Below are positions 1 to 15,163 of a stretch of DNA of 64,000 bases, piece by piece. Source of the stretch: Hoyosella levis (lineage in GTDB: Bacteria; Actinomycetota; Actinomycetes; Mycobacteriales; Mycobacteriaceae); NCBI RefSeq assembly GCF_026008515.1, contig NZ_BQYM01000003.1:1-64000 (forward strand), given 5' to 3'. Both the position numbers and the translations under genes were made by a program. Under the pieces are notes generated by a model that was not told where the DNA came from, did not search any database, and saw only the letters and a list, made by a program, of their open reading frames with translations. Numbering within the stretch: position 1 is the first letter of the stretch; each line of letters opens with the position of its first letter.

Positions 1-56
1 CATGTGTTAAGCACGCCGCCAGCGTTCGTCCTGAGCCAGGATCAAACTCTCCGTCA
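1..56 (-). rRNA. rrs: 16S rRNA, 5' end only (cut by window edge)
   Basis: The reverse complement of 31-50 is the near-universal bacterial 16S 5' segment (AGAGTTTGATCCTGGCTCAG), followed by GACGAACGCTGGCGGCG as in actinobacteria. Only about the first 55 bases lie in the window; the rest continues off the left edge. The mature 5' end is estimated at about position 56-60 by analogy with other 16S genes. It lies downstream of tyrS on the same strand, which is where rrnB sits in fast-growing mycobacteria (recalled from the literature). Confidence 0.95.
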
Positions 57-565
57 AGAACCATCAACCCACCCCCCGCCGGCACCACGAGGGCACCACC
101 ACAGGGGGCGAATCAGCACTATCCGAAGACCAAACAACTGGCCTTACATCTATCCAAACAATCGGCGCCCCAGCACCCCAGTAGCCACCCCGACGAGGAG
201 GGGCCCACAAGGGACAAGGACGCCACGCGCGGCAGGCACCACCCCCAAAAGGGGCGGCACGACCCAAACAGGGCCCCGCGCGCTCGCGGCACCCACGCGA
301 TCATCACCCGGCCACCCGCCACCCACGGCCCCACCAAAGGGGCCCGGCACGCGACGGCCAGGATCCATTCACAAAAACTGGCACACTGTTGAGTTCTCAA
401 GCAACACGCCCACCAGGCACCCCGCCACACGGCGGGGAAGCTCCCCCAGGCACAGCCAGCCACACTAGCATCCCCGCGCCCCGGGAGGCAACAACGCCCC
501 CCGCGATCCAGGTCCGCCCTGGCGCCCGTCTCCCGCTCTCGGCGGGGCCCGCGCACCGGCTGGCT
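57..565 (-). promoter_or_regulatory. rRNA operon leader with antitermination-type dyad
   Basis: About 500 bases between the likely rRNA start site and the 16S gene, with no credible coding sequence. On the minus strand, 406-387 reads TGTTGCTTGAGAACTCAACA, a dyad followed by GTGTGCCAG and a T-rich stretch. A similar block occurs upstream of 16S in many actinobacteria, where it belongs to the leader signals for antitermination and 16S processing. The minus strand of 120-166 also carries two TTGTTTGG blocks, each with a GGATAG-type sequence next to it. Nothing else recognised here. Confidence 0.7.
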
Positions 566-571
566 CCAAGA

Positions 572-600
572 AAGTTACACACCTGCTCGTCCGAACACAA
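572..600 (-). promoter_or_regulatory. Probable rRNA operon promoter
   Basis: On the minus strand, TTGTGT (600-595) and TAACTT (577-572) are separated by exactly 17 bases, a plausible -35/-10 pair, with transcription expected near 565. It lies in the tyrS-16S gap, about 80 bases past the tyrS stop and about 510 bases before the 16S gene. The fit is by eye; no start site has been mapped. Confidence 0.55.
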
Positions 601-677
601 ATCCCCGGCCACGCCCTGATGACGAGCATCTCAACGCGCCACCAACACTCGGAGGCGCGCTCAAGGCGCAGAGCGTG

Positions 678-1961
678 CTAGATGCGACGGATGCCAGCGA
701 AGTTGCGCTTGCCACGGCGGATGACCAGCCATTCGCCATGCAGCCAGTCGACGCCGTCCGGCTCCCACGCCTCGTCGCTGATCCGGTCGTTGTTGATCGA
801 GGCGCCTCCCTCGCGAATGGTGCGGCGGGCCGCGCCCTTGCTCTCGCACAGCCCGCTCGCCACGAGAAGATCCACGATGGTGCGAGGCTCGCCGTCACGC
901 AGCTCCGCGACCGAGGCCTCGGTGAGGGCGGCGGCCAGGGTCGAGCGATCGAGGCCTGTGATCTCCCCACGGCCGAACAGCGCCTGGCTGGCAAGCTCGA
1001 CGGAACGCGTGTTGTCCTCGCCATGGACCAAGGTGGTCATCTCCTGCGCAAGACGCTTCTGCGCGGTACGCAGGTGAGGTCGTTCCTTGGTCTCGGCCTC
1101 GAGCTCATCGAGCTCGCCCTGGGACAGGAACGTGAACCAACGCAGGTACTTGATGACATCAGCGTCGCCGGTGTTGATGAAGTACTGGTACCAGGCGTAC
1201 GGGCTTGTCATCTCGGGATCGAGCCAGAGACTGCCGCCACCGGTGGACTTGCCGAACTTCTTGCCGTCCGAGGAGGTGACAAGGGGCACGGTGAAGCCAT
1301 GGACGTGCGTGCCATCGAGCCGGCGCACGAGATCCACGCCAGCGATGATGTTGCCCCACTGGTCCGACCCACCGACCTGCACGGTGCAATCGTGCTTGCG
1401 ACGGAGCTGCACGAAATCCTGGGCCTGGAGCAGCATGTACGAGAACTCGGCGTAGGAGATCCCGTCGCCCTCGAGGCGTCGCTTCACGGTTTCCCGCGCG
1501 AGCATGACGTTGACCGAGAAGTGCTTGCCGATATCGCGCAGGAAGGAGATCGCGGACTGGTTCGCCGTCCAGGTGATGTTGTTCTCGATGATCGCGGCGT
1601 TGGGGGCATCCTCGAACTCGACGAACCGCTCGAGCTGGTCCTTGATCCGGTCGGCCCATTCCGCGACGACATCCTCGTCGTTCATGCTTCGCTCGCCCAC
1701 GTCACGCGGGTCCCCGATCAGCCCGGTGGCCCCGCCCGCGAGAACGATGGGGCGGTGCCCGGCGCGCTGCATGCGGTGCAGCACGAGCAGCGGGATGAGA
1801 TGGCCAGCGTGCAGGCTCGGCGCAGTGGGATCAAACCCGGCATAGACCGTGGTCATGCCGGAGGCGAGCTGGTCGCGCAGCGCGTCTGTATCGGTGGATT
1901 GCGCGATCAGGCCACGCCAGGTCAGTTCTTCGAGGATGTCGATCGTCACGCACCCGATCAT
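678..1961 (-). CDS. tyrS: Tyrosyl-tRNA synthetase
   Basis: Charges tRNA-Tyr with tyrosine in the cytoplasm (class I aminoacyl-tRNA synthetase). The 427-residue product has the HIGH-type signature as HAGH at residues 51-54, the QIGG-like VGGSDQWGN near 197, the KMSKS-type loop as KFGKS at 235-239, and a C-terminal S4-like RNA-binding domain from about 350. Length and sequence match the mycobacterial enzyme. The ATG at 1961 has GAGGA directly against it with no spacing. A GTG at 1949, 12 bases after GAGGA, is an alternative that removes four residues. The gene follows mpg closely and precedes the rRNA operon. Confidence 0.97.
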   Translation of the reverse strand: MIGCVTIDILEELTWRGLIAQSTDTDALRDQLASGMTTVYAGFDPTAPSLHAGHLIPLLVLHRMQRAGHRPIVLAGGATGLIGDPRDVGERSMNDEDVVAEWADRIKDQLERFVEFEDAPNAAIIENNITWTANQSAISFLRDIGKHFSVNVMLARETVKRRLEGDGISYAEFSYMLLQAQDFVQLRRKHDCTVQVGGSDQWGNIIAGVDLVRRLDGTHVHGFTVPLVTSSDGKKFGKSTGGGSLWLDPEMTSPYAWYQYFINTGDADVIKYLRWFTFLSQGELDELEAETKERPHLRTAQKRLAQEMTTLVHGEDNTRSVELASQALFGRGEITGLDRSTLAAALTEASVAELRDGEPRTIVDLLVASGLCESKGAARRTIREGGASINNDRISDEAWEPDGVDWLHGEWLVIRRGKRNFAGIRRI

Positions 1962-2034
1962 TCCTCATGCGCGGCGCCCAGGCTAATGCGCCAGGCTAAT
2001 GCGGCAGGCTCGTCGCCCTAGCTAGGATGCGTCC

Positions 2035-2700
2035 TTATCGCTTGGCTACACCGGCGGCCGCGGGGTGGCGGCGGTAGGCGGACACCGCGGGATGCCCGGA
2101 TAGCCAGAACCGCCATGCTCGATCTGCGGCCAGGCGGACTCCGACGCGCGGCCCCGAGTTGATCGATGCATCGTGATCGCCCGCGCCATGCTCGACGCGG
2201 ACTGGCGCGCCCGCGGCGATCACATCGGAGCCACGAAGTTCCCAAGGGATCCCCAGCACGGCGGCGAGATTGGCCGGGCCCCGCGCGAGCTGGTGCACGT
2301 CGCGGTCCGTGCCGCGGCGGGACCGGGCAAGGCTGATGCCGTCAAGGATCTCGCCGGCCCGAAGCAGCACGCCACCCGCGCAGCCATCGGGGCCGTAGGT
2401 GATGTTGAGGCACTCGTGCATGCCGTAGATGCGGTAGATGTAGAGGTGCCCTGGCGGACCAAACATGACGTGGTTGCGCGCGGTGGGACCGCGGTAGGAG
2501 TGGGCGGCCGGGTCAGGCCAGGGTCCGTCGGCGGGACCGCCATAGGCTTCGGTCTCGACGATCCGCATCCGCACCGGGCCATGCTCGATCGTGCATCCAA
2601 GCAGGAGCCGGGCCGCCCCGGCGGGATGGCTCGCCTCGAGCGTGGAGCGCAGGACCTCTCCCCTATTCGCTGGGGGTTCCTGCCGCGGTGTAGCGCGCAT
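2035..2700 (-). CDS. mpg: 3-methyladenine DNA glycosylase (AAG/MPG family)
   Basis: Removes alkylated and deaminated purines from DNA in base excision repair. The AAG signature is clear: VETEAYGG with the catalytic Glu, then AAHSYRG, RNHVMFGPPGHLYIYRIYGM and LNITYG, and a C-terminal SGPRVGV. The coordinates use the nearest ATG (2700), which overlaps the upstream Trm112-like gene by 38 bases and has no good ribosome site. The mycobacterial protein aligns from a CTG at 2652, which sits 5 bases after GGGGAG and just past the upstream stop. CTG is therefore the likelier true start, giving a 205-residue protein. Its pairing with tyrS is conserved in mycobacteria. Confidence 0.9.
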   Translation of the reverse strand: MRATPRQEPPANRGEVLRSTLEASHPAGAARLLLGCTIEHGPVRMRIVETEAYGGPADGPWPDPAAHSYRGPTARNHVMFGPPGHLYIYRIYGMHECLNITYGPDGCAGGVLLRAGEILDGISLARSRRGTDRDVHQLARGPANLAAVLGIPWELRGSDVIAAGAPVRVEHGAGDHDASINSGPRVGVRLAADRAWRFWLSGHPAVSAYRRHPAAAGVAKR

Positions 2701-2875
2701 GGGTCTCGTCATCGACATCGCGGGCCTCGTCGACCAGCAGGACCGGGATGCCGTTCTCGATCGGGTATGCCTTGCGCAGGCGCGGGTTGTAGAGCGCCTC
2801 ATCCTCGATGTGGATGAGCGATCCGCGGTCCTCGGGGCAGGCAAGGATGTCTAGCAGTACTGGGTCTAGTGGCAC
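2663..2875 (-). CDS. Trm112-like (UPF0434) small protein
   Basis: A 70-residue protein with the Trm112/UPF0434 pattern: LLDILACPEDRG at the N-terminus and PRLRKAYPIENGIPVLL in the middle. Eukaryotic and archaeal Trm112 activates methyltransferases; the bacterial role is unclear. Classical members bind zinc through CPxC, but here the first motif is CPED and there is no second cysteine, so zinc binding is unlikely. It lies between the hydrolase/ligase fusion and mpg, as Rv1684 does in M. tuberculosis from memory. Confidence 0.85.
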   Translation of the reverse strand: MPLDPVLLDILACPEDRGSLIHIEDEALYNPRLRKAYPIENGIPVLLVDEARDVDDETHARYTAAGTPSE

Positions 2876-2896
2876 GGTGATCTACCTTATCTCGGT

Positions 2897-5869
2897 TCAG
2901 GATTGCTTGCGCTTGAGGATGCGCTTGCGCGCGGCCTCGGTCAGCCGCAGGTACTTGTGCTCCGTGGTGTCGTAGTACCACGCGTGGCTGTCCGCCGCAG
3001 GGAGCCCCTGCTCGGCGAGCAGGCGTGTCTTCGGGCGGTACCAGGTGGTCATGGGGATCTCCCGCACCTCGTGAATGATGTCGGGACGCTGGGAGCCGGG
3101 CAGCACCGCGAGCGCGCGATCGAAATGCTCCGGGGCGAACTCCCGGCCAGGAGCGTCGCTGCGGCGCGATACCGCGGCAACCACAAACGCGCGCCCTTGC
3201 TGCTCCACTCCGTATACAACGGCTAGATCGAGCAGTTCGACGTCGGCGAGCGCATCCTCGATGGGGAGCGAGTACACGATCCCCTGGTCGGTCCGCATCA
3301 CGCTGTTGCGGTTGTCGACCATCCAGTAGTCGCCATCGGCGTCGCGGCGGAAGAGGTGGTCGGTGGGGATCCAGATGTCACCAGCCTTGAATACTCCGCG
3401 GATCACGTTGGAGCTGTGCTCCACACCGGTACGCGGGTGAGCGAGCAGCAGGCCGGTGTCGTCGTCCTCGACCTCGCGGACGAAGCCCTTCTCGTCCTCG
3501 ATGAAGCGATTGCTCTCCACATCGAACGCAGCGAGCTTGATGGTCGCGGAACCGGGTATCGGTCGCCCCTTCGCGCCGGGCTTGGCGCCCGTGATGTTCG
3601 CCAGGACGGCCTCGCCCTCGGTGGAGGCGTAGAACTCGACGACGCTGGCGGGCGCGAATCGCTCGGTGACGCGCTGCCACAAAGCCCGGGGCATCCCCGA
3701 GCCCATGAATAGCCGGATGGGGTGATGGCGCTGGATCTGGAGGTCCTCGTCCTCGACGAGCTCGCGCAGCAGGGTCCAGGTGTAGGACACGACGGTCACG
3801 CCGTAGCGGTGCACCTCCTCGGCGAACTGCGACGAGTCGAAGGTGCGCGTCAGCGCGATGCGGGCGCCGCCTGCGACGGCCCCACCGAGGGTCATCAGCA
3901 GGCCCGAGGGGTGGTGCAGCGGCGTGAGGCAGTACACGGTGTCGCTGGCCGTGAGCGATGCGGCCGACGCGGTGCCGAACGCGGACAACGCCCAGCGGTG
4001 ATTGGTGATGAGCTGCGGCTCGATGTGGCCTCGTGAACGGGTGAAGACGATGAACGCGAGATCGCTGGCAATGCCGGGATTGGGCCGGTACCACGCGGGG
4101 AGCTCGACCGCCTCCGGGTCCACCTTCTCCAGGTCCGTGACGCTGGGATGGTCATCAACCCCGAGATCGCGGACATCGCCACCGCCCAGCACATAGACCT
4201 GGCCGCCAGTCGCGATGGCATCGTCCATGTTCTGCGGATCGGTCACGATGCCGGTGGCCTCGCTGAGCCGGAGCGCATCATCGAGGTTCGTGCCGGGCTG
4301 CAGCAGGACGCTGACGGCGCCGAGCCGCGAGAGCGCGGCAATGGTGGCCAGCGCGCTCGGGCGCGTCTCCATGAGGACCGCGACATGGGAACCCTGCCGG
4401 ACGCCCACCGAGATCAGTCCGCGCACGACGTTGTCGATGCGCTCGTTGACCGCGGCGTTGGTGTGGACCCGGTCGTCAAAGAGGAAGCACTCGCCGAGCG
4501 GCGCCCGCCTGCCCTGTTCCTCGAGGAGGAGGCCGAGCGACATGCGGGTATGCGCCTGCATCACTCCTAGGCGCGCGAGGCGCGGCAATGTCCGGGCGGC
4601 CTCCCCGGCGATCTCCTTGGTCGTCTTGGCCGCGCCGACCGTGGCGTCGACGAAGTCCTGCGCCACGCCAAAGCCGATCTCGGCGGCCTGGCTGGCACTG
4701 TTGACGAGCCGCGACATCACGGTGTAATCGCCGTCAGCGGCGGGCTGGTCCTCGTCGGTCATGGGCTTGGCGACCTCGGGCCGCGCGGCGGTGCCCTCGT
4801 TCCAGCGCACCCATTGCGCCACGGTGGGCCAGGTGAGGGTACCGGCACTGCTGCCCACTACGAGCCCGAAGTGACCGGCCTTGAGAGTTGCCTCGTAGAC
4901 GTCGGCGCGGGGCGCGGCGCGGCGGATCCCACGGACCGCGCGGGGCAGCCCGATATCGTCGGTGGTACCCACGAAGGCCAGCACCGGGCAGATGATCTCG
5001 GCGAGGCTGATGAGGCGATCGTCGATGACAAAGCCCCCGGTCATCATGCGGTTGTGCACGACGAACTGCTTGAGCAGCTCAGCGATCGCGGGCCCGGACC
5101 ACGCGACCCATCCATCGACCTCGAGGAAGCGGCGCTGCTTCTCGCGCGGCAGCAGGGCCTCGCGGTCGTGGAGCTGCATGAGGAAGTCGAGGCGGGACTT
5201 GACCGTCTTGACGGGGTCGAGCATCTGGAAGCCGGTGCGGACCATCCAGCCCGGGATGGCGAGGCGGTTGAAGACGTGATCGGCGAGGAAGTCCGCGCCC
5301 TTCGAGGCGAAGCCCACCGTGATGCCCATGGGAAGCGCGACCGCGTCCGTGGGCGAGCCGAAGGTGATCAGGCTCTTGATGCCGCGGGAGCGCCGGTAGG
5401 CGGCGGTCTGGTAGCAGAACATGCCGCCCTGCGAGTACCCGGCGAGGTGGACGTCCTTGCCCGTGTGCTCCCGGACGATGTCGACGACATCACTGACTGC
5501 CACGACGTGGTCAGCGAGGTTCCGGGCCATGCCGCCGATCTCGCGGTCCGGGGCGCCGAAGTCAACGACCCACGGATCGAGGCCGTTGTCGTGCAGGATC
5601 CCGACAGCCCCCTGGTCCCGGGTGACGTCATAGATGTCGGTGGCCACCATCAGGGGCGGGACGAGAATGACCGGGGCCCGCTCGTCGAGGTTGTCGGCCG
5701 CGGGGAAGTACCGGCGGAGCCGGAACATCGGGCGCCGCTCCATCACCGCGAACGGCGAAGCCTCCTCGCCGGTGTCGAGCCCTCCGAAGCGGATCACTTC
5801 GAGACCGTTCTGCGCAGTGGCGAGGACTCGATGCACCGGCGACGTGAGGGTTCGGGCAGTGAACTTCAC
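2897..5869 (-). CDS. Fusion of alpha/beta hydrolase and acyl-CoA synthetase-like enzyme
   Basis: A 990-residue two-domain protein of the Rv1683 type, which is implicated in fatty-acid and storage-lipid turnover. Residues 1 to about 370 are an alpha/beta hydrolase related to PHA synthase/lipase, with nucleophile motif GYSQGG (Ser146) and a likely catalytic His333 in KAGHFGLV. After a linker, residues about 460-990 are an AMP-forming ligase fold with EFYASTEGE and a late PMTTWYRPKTR. The usual TSGTTGxPK phosphate loop is replaced by FTRSRGHIEPQLI. From memory this is also degenerate in the mycobacterial homologue, so ligase chemistry should not be assumed. The start is the GTG at 5869, five bases after GGAGG; an ATG at 5941 would add 24 residues. 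Confidence 0.9.
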   Translation of the reverse strand: MKFTARTLTSPVHRVLATAQNGLEVIRFGGLDTGEEASPFAVMERRPMFRLRRYFPAADNLDERAPVILVPPLMVATDIYDVTRDQGAVGILHDNGLDPWVVDFGAPDREIGGMARNLADHVVAVSDVVDIVREHTGKDVHLAGYSQGGMFCYQTAAYRRSRGIKSLITFGSPTDAVALPMGITVGFASKGADFLADHVFNRLAIPGWMVRTGFQMLDPVKTVKSRLDFLMQLHDREALLPREKQRRFLEVDGWVAWSGPAIAELLKQFVVHNRMMTGGFVIDDRLISLAEIICPVLAFVGTTDDIGLPRAVRGIRRAAPRADVYEATLKAGHFGLVVGSSAGTLTWPTVAQWVRWNEGTAARPEVAKPMTDEDQPAADGDYTVMSRLVNSASQAAEIGFGVAQDFVDATVGAAKTTKEIAGEAARTLPRLARLGVMQAHTRMSLGLLLEEQGRRAPLGECFLFDDRVHTNAAVNERIDNVVRGLISVGVRQGSHVAVLMETRPSALATIAALSRLGAVSVLLQPGTNLDDALRLSEATGIVTDPQNMDDAIATGGQVYVLGGGDVRDLGVDDHPSVTDLEKVDPEAVELPAWYRPNPGIASDLAFIVFTRSRGHIEPQLITNHRWALSAFGTASAASLTASDTVYCLTPLHHPSGLLMTLGGAVAGGARIALTRTFDSSQFAEEVHRYGVTVVSYTWTLLRELVEDEDLQIQRHHPIRLFMGSGMPRALWQRVTERFAPASVVEFYASTEGEAVLANITGAKPGAKGRPIPGSATIKLAAFDVESNRFIEDEKGFVREVEDDDTGLLLAHPRTGVEHSSNVIRGVFKAGDIWIPTDHLFRRDADGDYWMVDNRNSVMRTDQGIVYSLPIEDALADVELLDLAVVYGVEQQGRAFVVAAVSRRSDAPGREFAPEHFDRALAVLPGSQRPDIIHEVREIPMTTWYRPKTRLLAEQGLPAADSHAWYYDTTEHKYLRLTEAARKRILKRKQS

Positions 5870-6001
5870 GGGGACCTCCATCCTCGCCCGCCACCGTGGC
5901 CCGGCGCCGGGGATGTGCGCTCTTCCTGAATCTTCGCACATCCCCCAGCGCGGTTTCTGCTACACGGGCTCCCATATACCGTGCATGGCAGTGGTTGTTG
6001 G

Positions 6002-8639
<2,638 letters not shown>

Positions 8640-8708
8640 GGTGTTGCTTCTCCTTATCGTTCCTGGTGCCTAGTGTTCGCTATTCTTCCCGGAGCCTCGC
8701 TCGCCCTC

Positions 8709-11309
<2,601 letters not shown>

Positions 11310-11313
<4 letters not shown>

Positions 11314-12272
11314 GCAGGTTCTCCGGAAGTGGATTGGGAGGCCTGGACCGCACCCGTGCCGGCTGGGGTGACCATGGTCCCGATGCCTTCCTTGGTGAAG
11401 ATCTCGAGCAGCAACGAATGCGGCACCCGGCCGTCGATGACGTGCGCCGAGGGGACGCCGCCGCGCACGGCCCGCAGGCAGGCCTCCATCTTGGGGATCA
11501 TGCCGCTCGCGAGGGTGGGCAGGAGCTGCTCGAGGGCGGCTGAATCAATGGTGCTCACCAGAGAGCTCGTATCGGGCCAGGCCGTGTAGAGGCCCTCGAC
11601 GTCCGTGAGCACGATCAGCTTCTCGGCCCCGATGCCCTCGGCGAGCGCCGCCGCCGCGGTATCGGCGTTGATGTTGTGGACCACGCCGCCGCGATCGGGC
11701 GCGATGGTGGAGACCACGGGGATCCGCCCCGTCGCGACAAGATCGAGCACAGCGGTGGGGTTGACCTCGGAGACGTCCCCGACGAGCCCGATATCGACGG
11801 GCTTGCCGTCGATCACGGCCTCGCGCTTCTCCGCGGTGAACAGGTGCGCGTCCTCGCCGGAGATGCCGACCGCGTAGGGCCCGTACTCGTTGATCAGGCC
11901 CACGAGCTCGCGCCCCACCTGGCCGAACAGCACCATGCGCACGATGTCCATCACCTCGGGCGTGGTGACGCGGAAGCCACCCCGGAACTCGCCCTCCATG
12001 CCGAGCCTCGCCAGCATGCGGGTGATCTGGGGCCCGCCGCCATGCACCACGATGGGGTGGATGCCGCACGTGCGCAGGAAGACCATGTCCGCGGCGAATG
12101 CACGCTTGAGCTTGTCATCGACCATCGCGTTGCCGCCGTACTTGACGACGATGGTCTTGCCATGGAACTTCTGCAACCAGGGCAGCGCCTGGGCCAGCAC
12201 ATGTGCCTTGTCCAGCGCGGTCAGGGCATCGAGCCGCGTTTCGGGTGGCGCGTCGTTCGGGTTATCGGGCAT
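11310..12272 (-). CDS. argB: Acetylglutamate kinase
   Basis: Phosphorylates N-acetylglutamate, normally the arginine-feedback step. The protein is 320 residues; the amino-acid kinase core starts with [11 protein letters not shown] at 40-50 and includes VHGGGPQI and [12 protein letters not shown]. About 20 extra N-terminal residues and a C-terminal tail after [10 protein letters not shown] make it longer than the usual 290-300. Its stop overlaps the argD start by four bases. Confidence 0.96.
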
Positions 12273-12302
12273 GGAGCAGTGGCCTTCCTCCGGGAAGCGG
12301 GA

Positions 12303-14590
<2,288 letters not shown>

Positions 14591-15094
14591 CTATTTGCGC
14601 ATGATTCCCTTGATCTGCTCCAGGCGCTCCCGGGCCGCCCGCGCACGGTTCTCCCACTGCTGCTCCAGCGATAGGCTCTCGGCCCGCTCCACATCCGTCT
14701 CGGGAGCACCGATCGCCACCGCGAACTTCGCGGCGATCCGATCCCGCACCTTGCTGAAGGTGGGGATGCCATCGCTGGTCCAGCCCTCGTCGCTGTCGCC
14801 ACCGGCCACATTGGGCTTGCCCAGCGGGGGCACCTCGCCCACGGGAAGGTCTTCGACATCACCGGCCCGCACCACGCCGCCCGCGGCCGACAATGTAGCT
14901 CCTGACAATGCCGGCTCCGACAGGCCCTCTCCCGAGACTGGGCCCGCGACCAGCGACAACTGCGCTACCTGGTGCAGCGCGCGCAGGTCCTCGCGATCAA
15001 CGGTCGCTGCGGACACTACCTCGCACAACTCGGCGTCGCCCAGCGCGGACAACGCACGCGACAATGACTCGATCGACGAACGCTTCTTCTCCAC
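14591..15094 (-). CDS. Hypothetical protein between pheT and argC
   Basis: A 167-residue protein I do not recognise. The N-terminal 50 residues look helical, the middle (about 50-100) is Gly/Ala/Pro-rich and probably disordered, and the C-terminal 70 residues (WTSDGIPTFSKVRDRIAAKF onward) are charged and end in a likely coiled coil, EQQWENRARAARERLEQIKG. The start is a GTG with GGGAG ten bases upstream. It has no membrane segment or signal peptide. The stop lies inside the argC promoter region, so it is not part of the arg operon. Codon usage resembles its neighbours. Confidence 0.7.
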   Translation of the reverse strand: MEKKRSSIESLSRALSALGDAELCEVVSAATVDREDLRALHQVAQLSLVAGPVSGEGLSEPALSGATLSAAGGVVRAGDVEDLPVGEVPPLGKPNVAGGDSDEGWTSDGIPTFSKVRDRIAAKFAVAIGAPETDVERAESLSLEQQWENRARAARERLEQIKGIMRK

Positions 15095-15163
15095 GACGAC
15101 GAGCTCCCTTCGAGCGTGTGCTTCCAGGATACGTCGAGCAGCCAGGCCAGCACGGCGACATGG

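Noticed and set aside
4-468. Open frame across the rRNA leader
   Set aside because: Pro/Arg-rich low-complexity translation over a leader and the 16S 5' end; non-coding.
675-2021. Long plus-strand open frame (448 codons) opposite tyrS
   Set aside because: Antisense shadow caused by high-GC third positions; the minus strand encodes unmistakable TyrS.
4814-5929. 371-codon plus-strand open frame opposite the hydrolase domain
   Set aside because: No recognisable domain, and the opposite strand encodes a conserved hydrolase.
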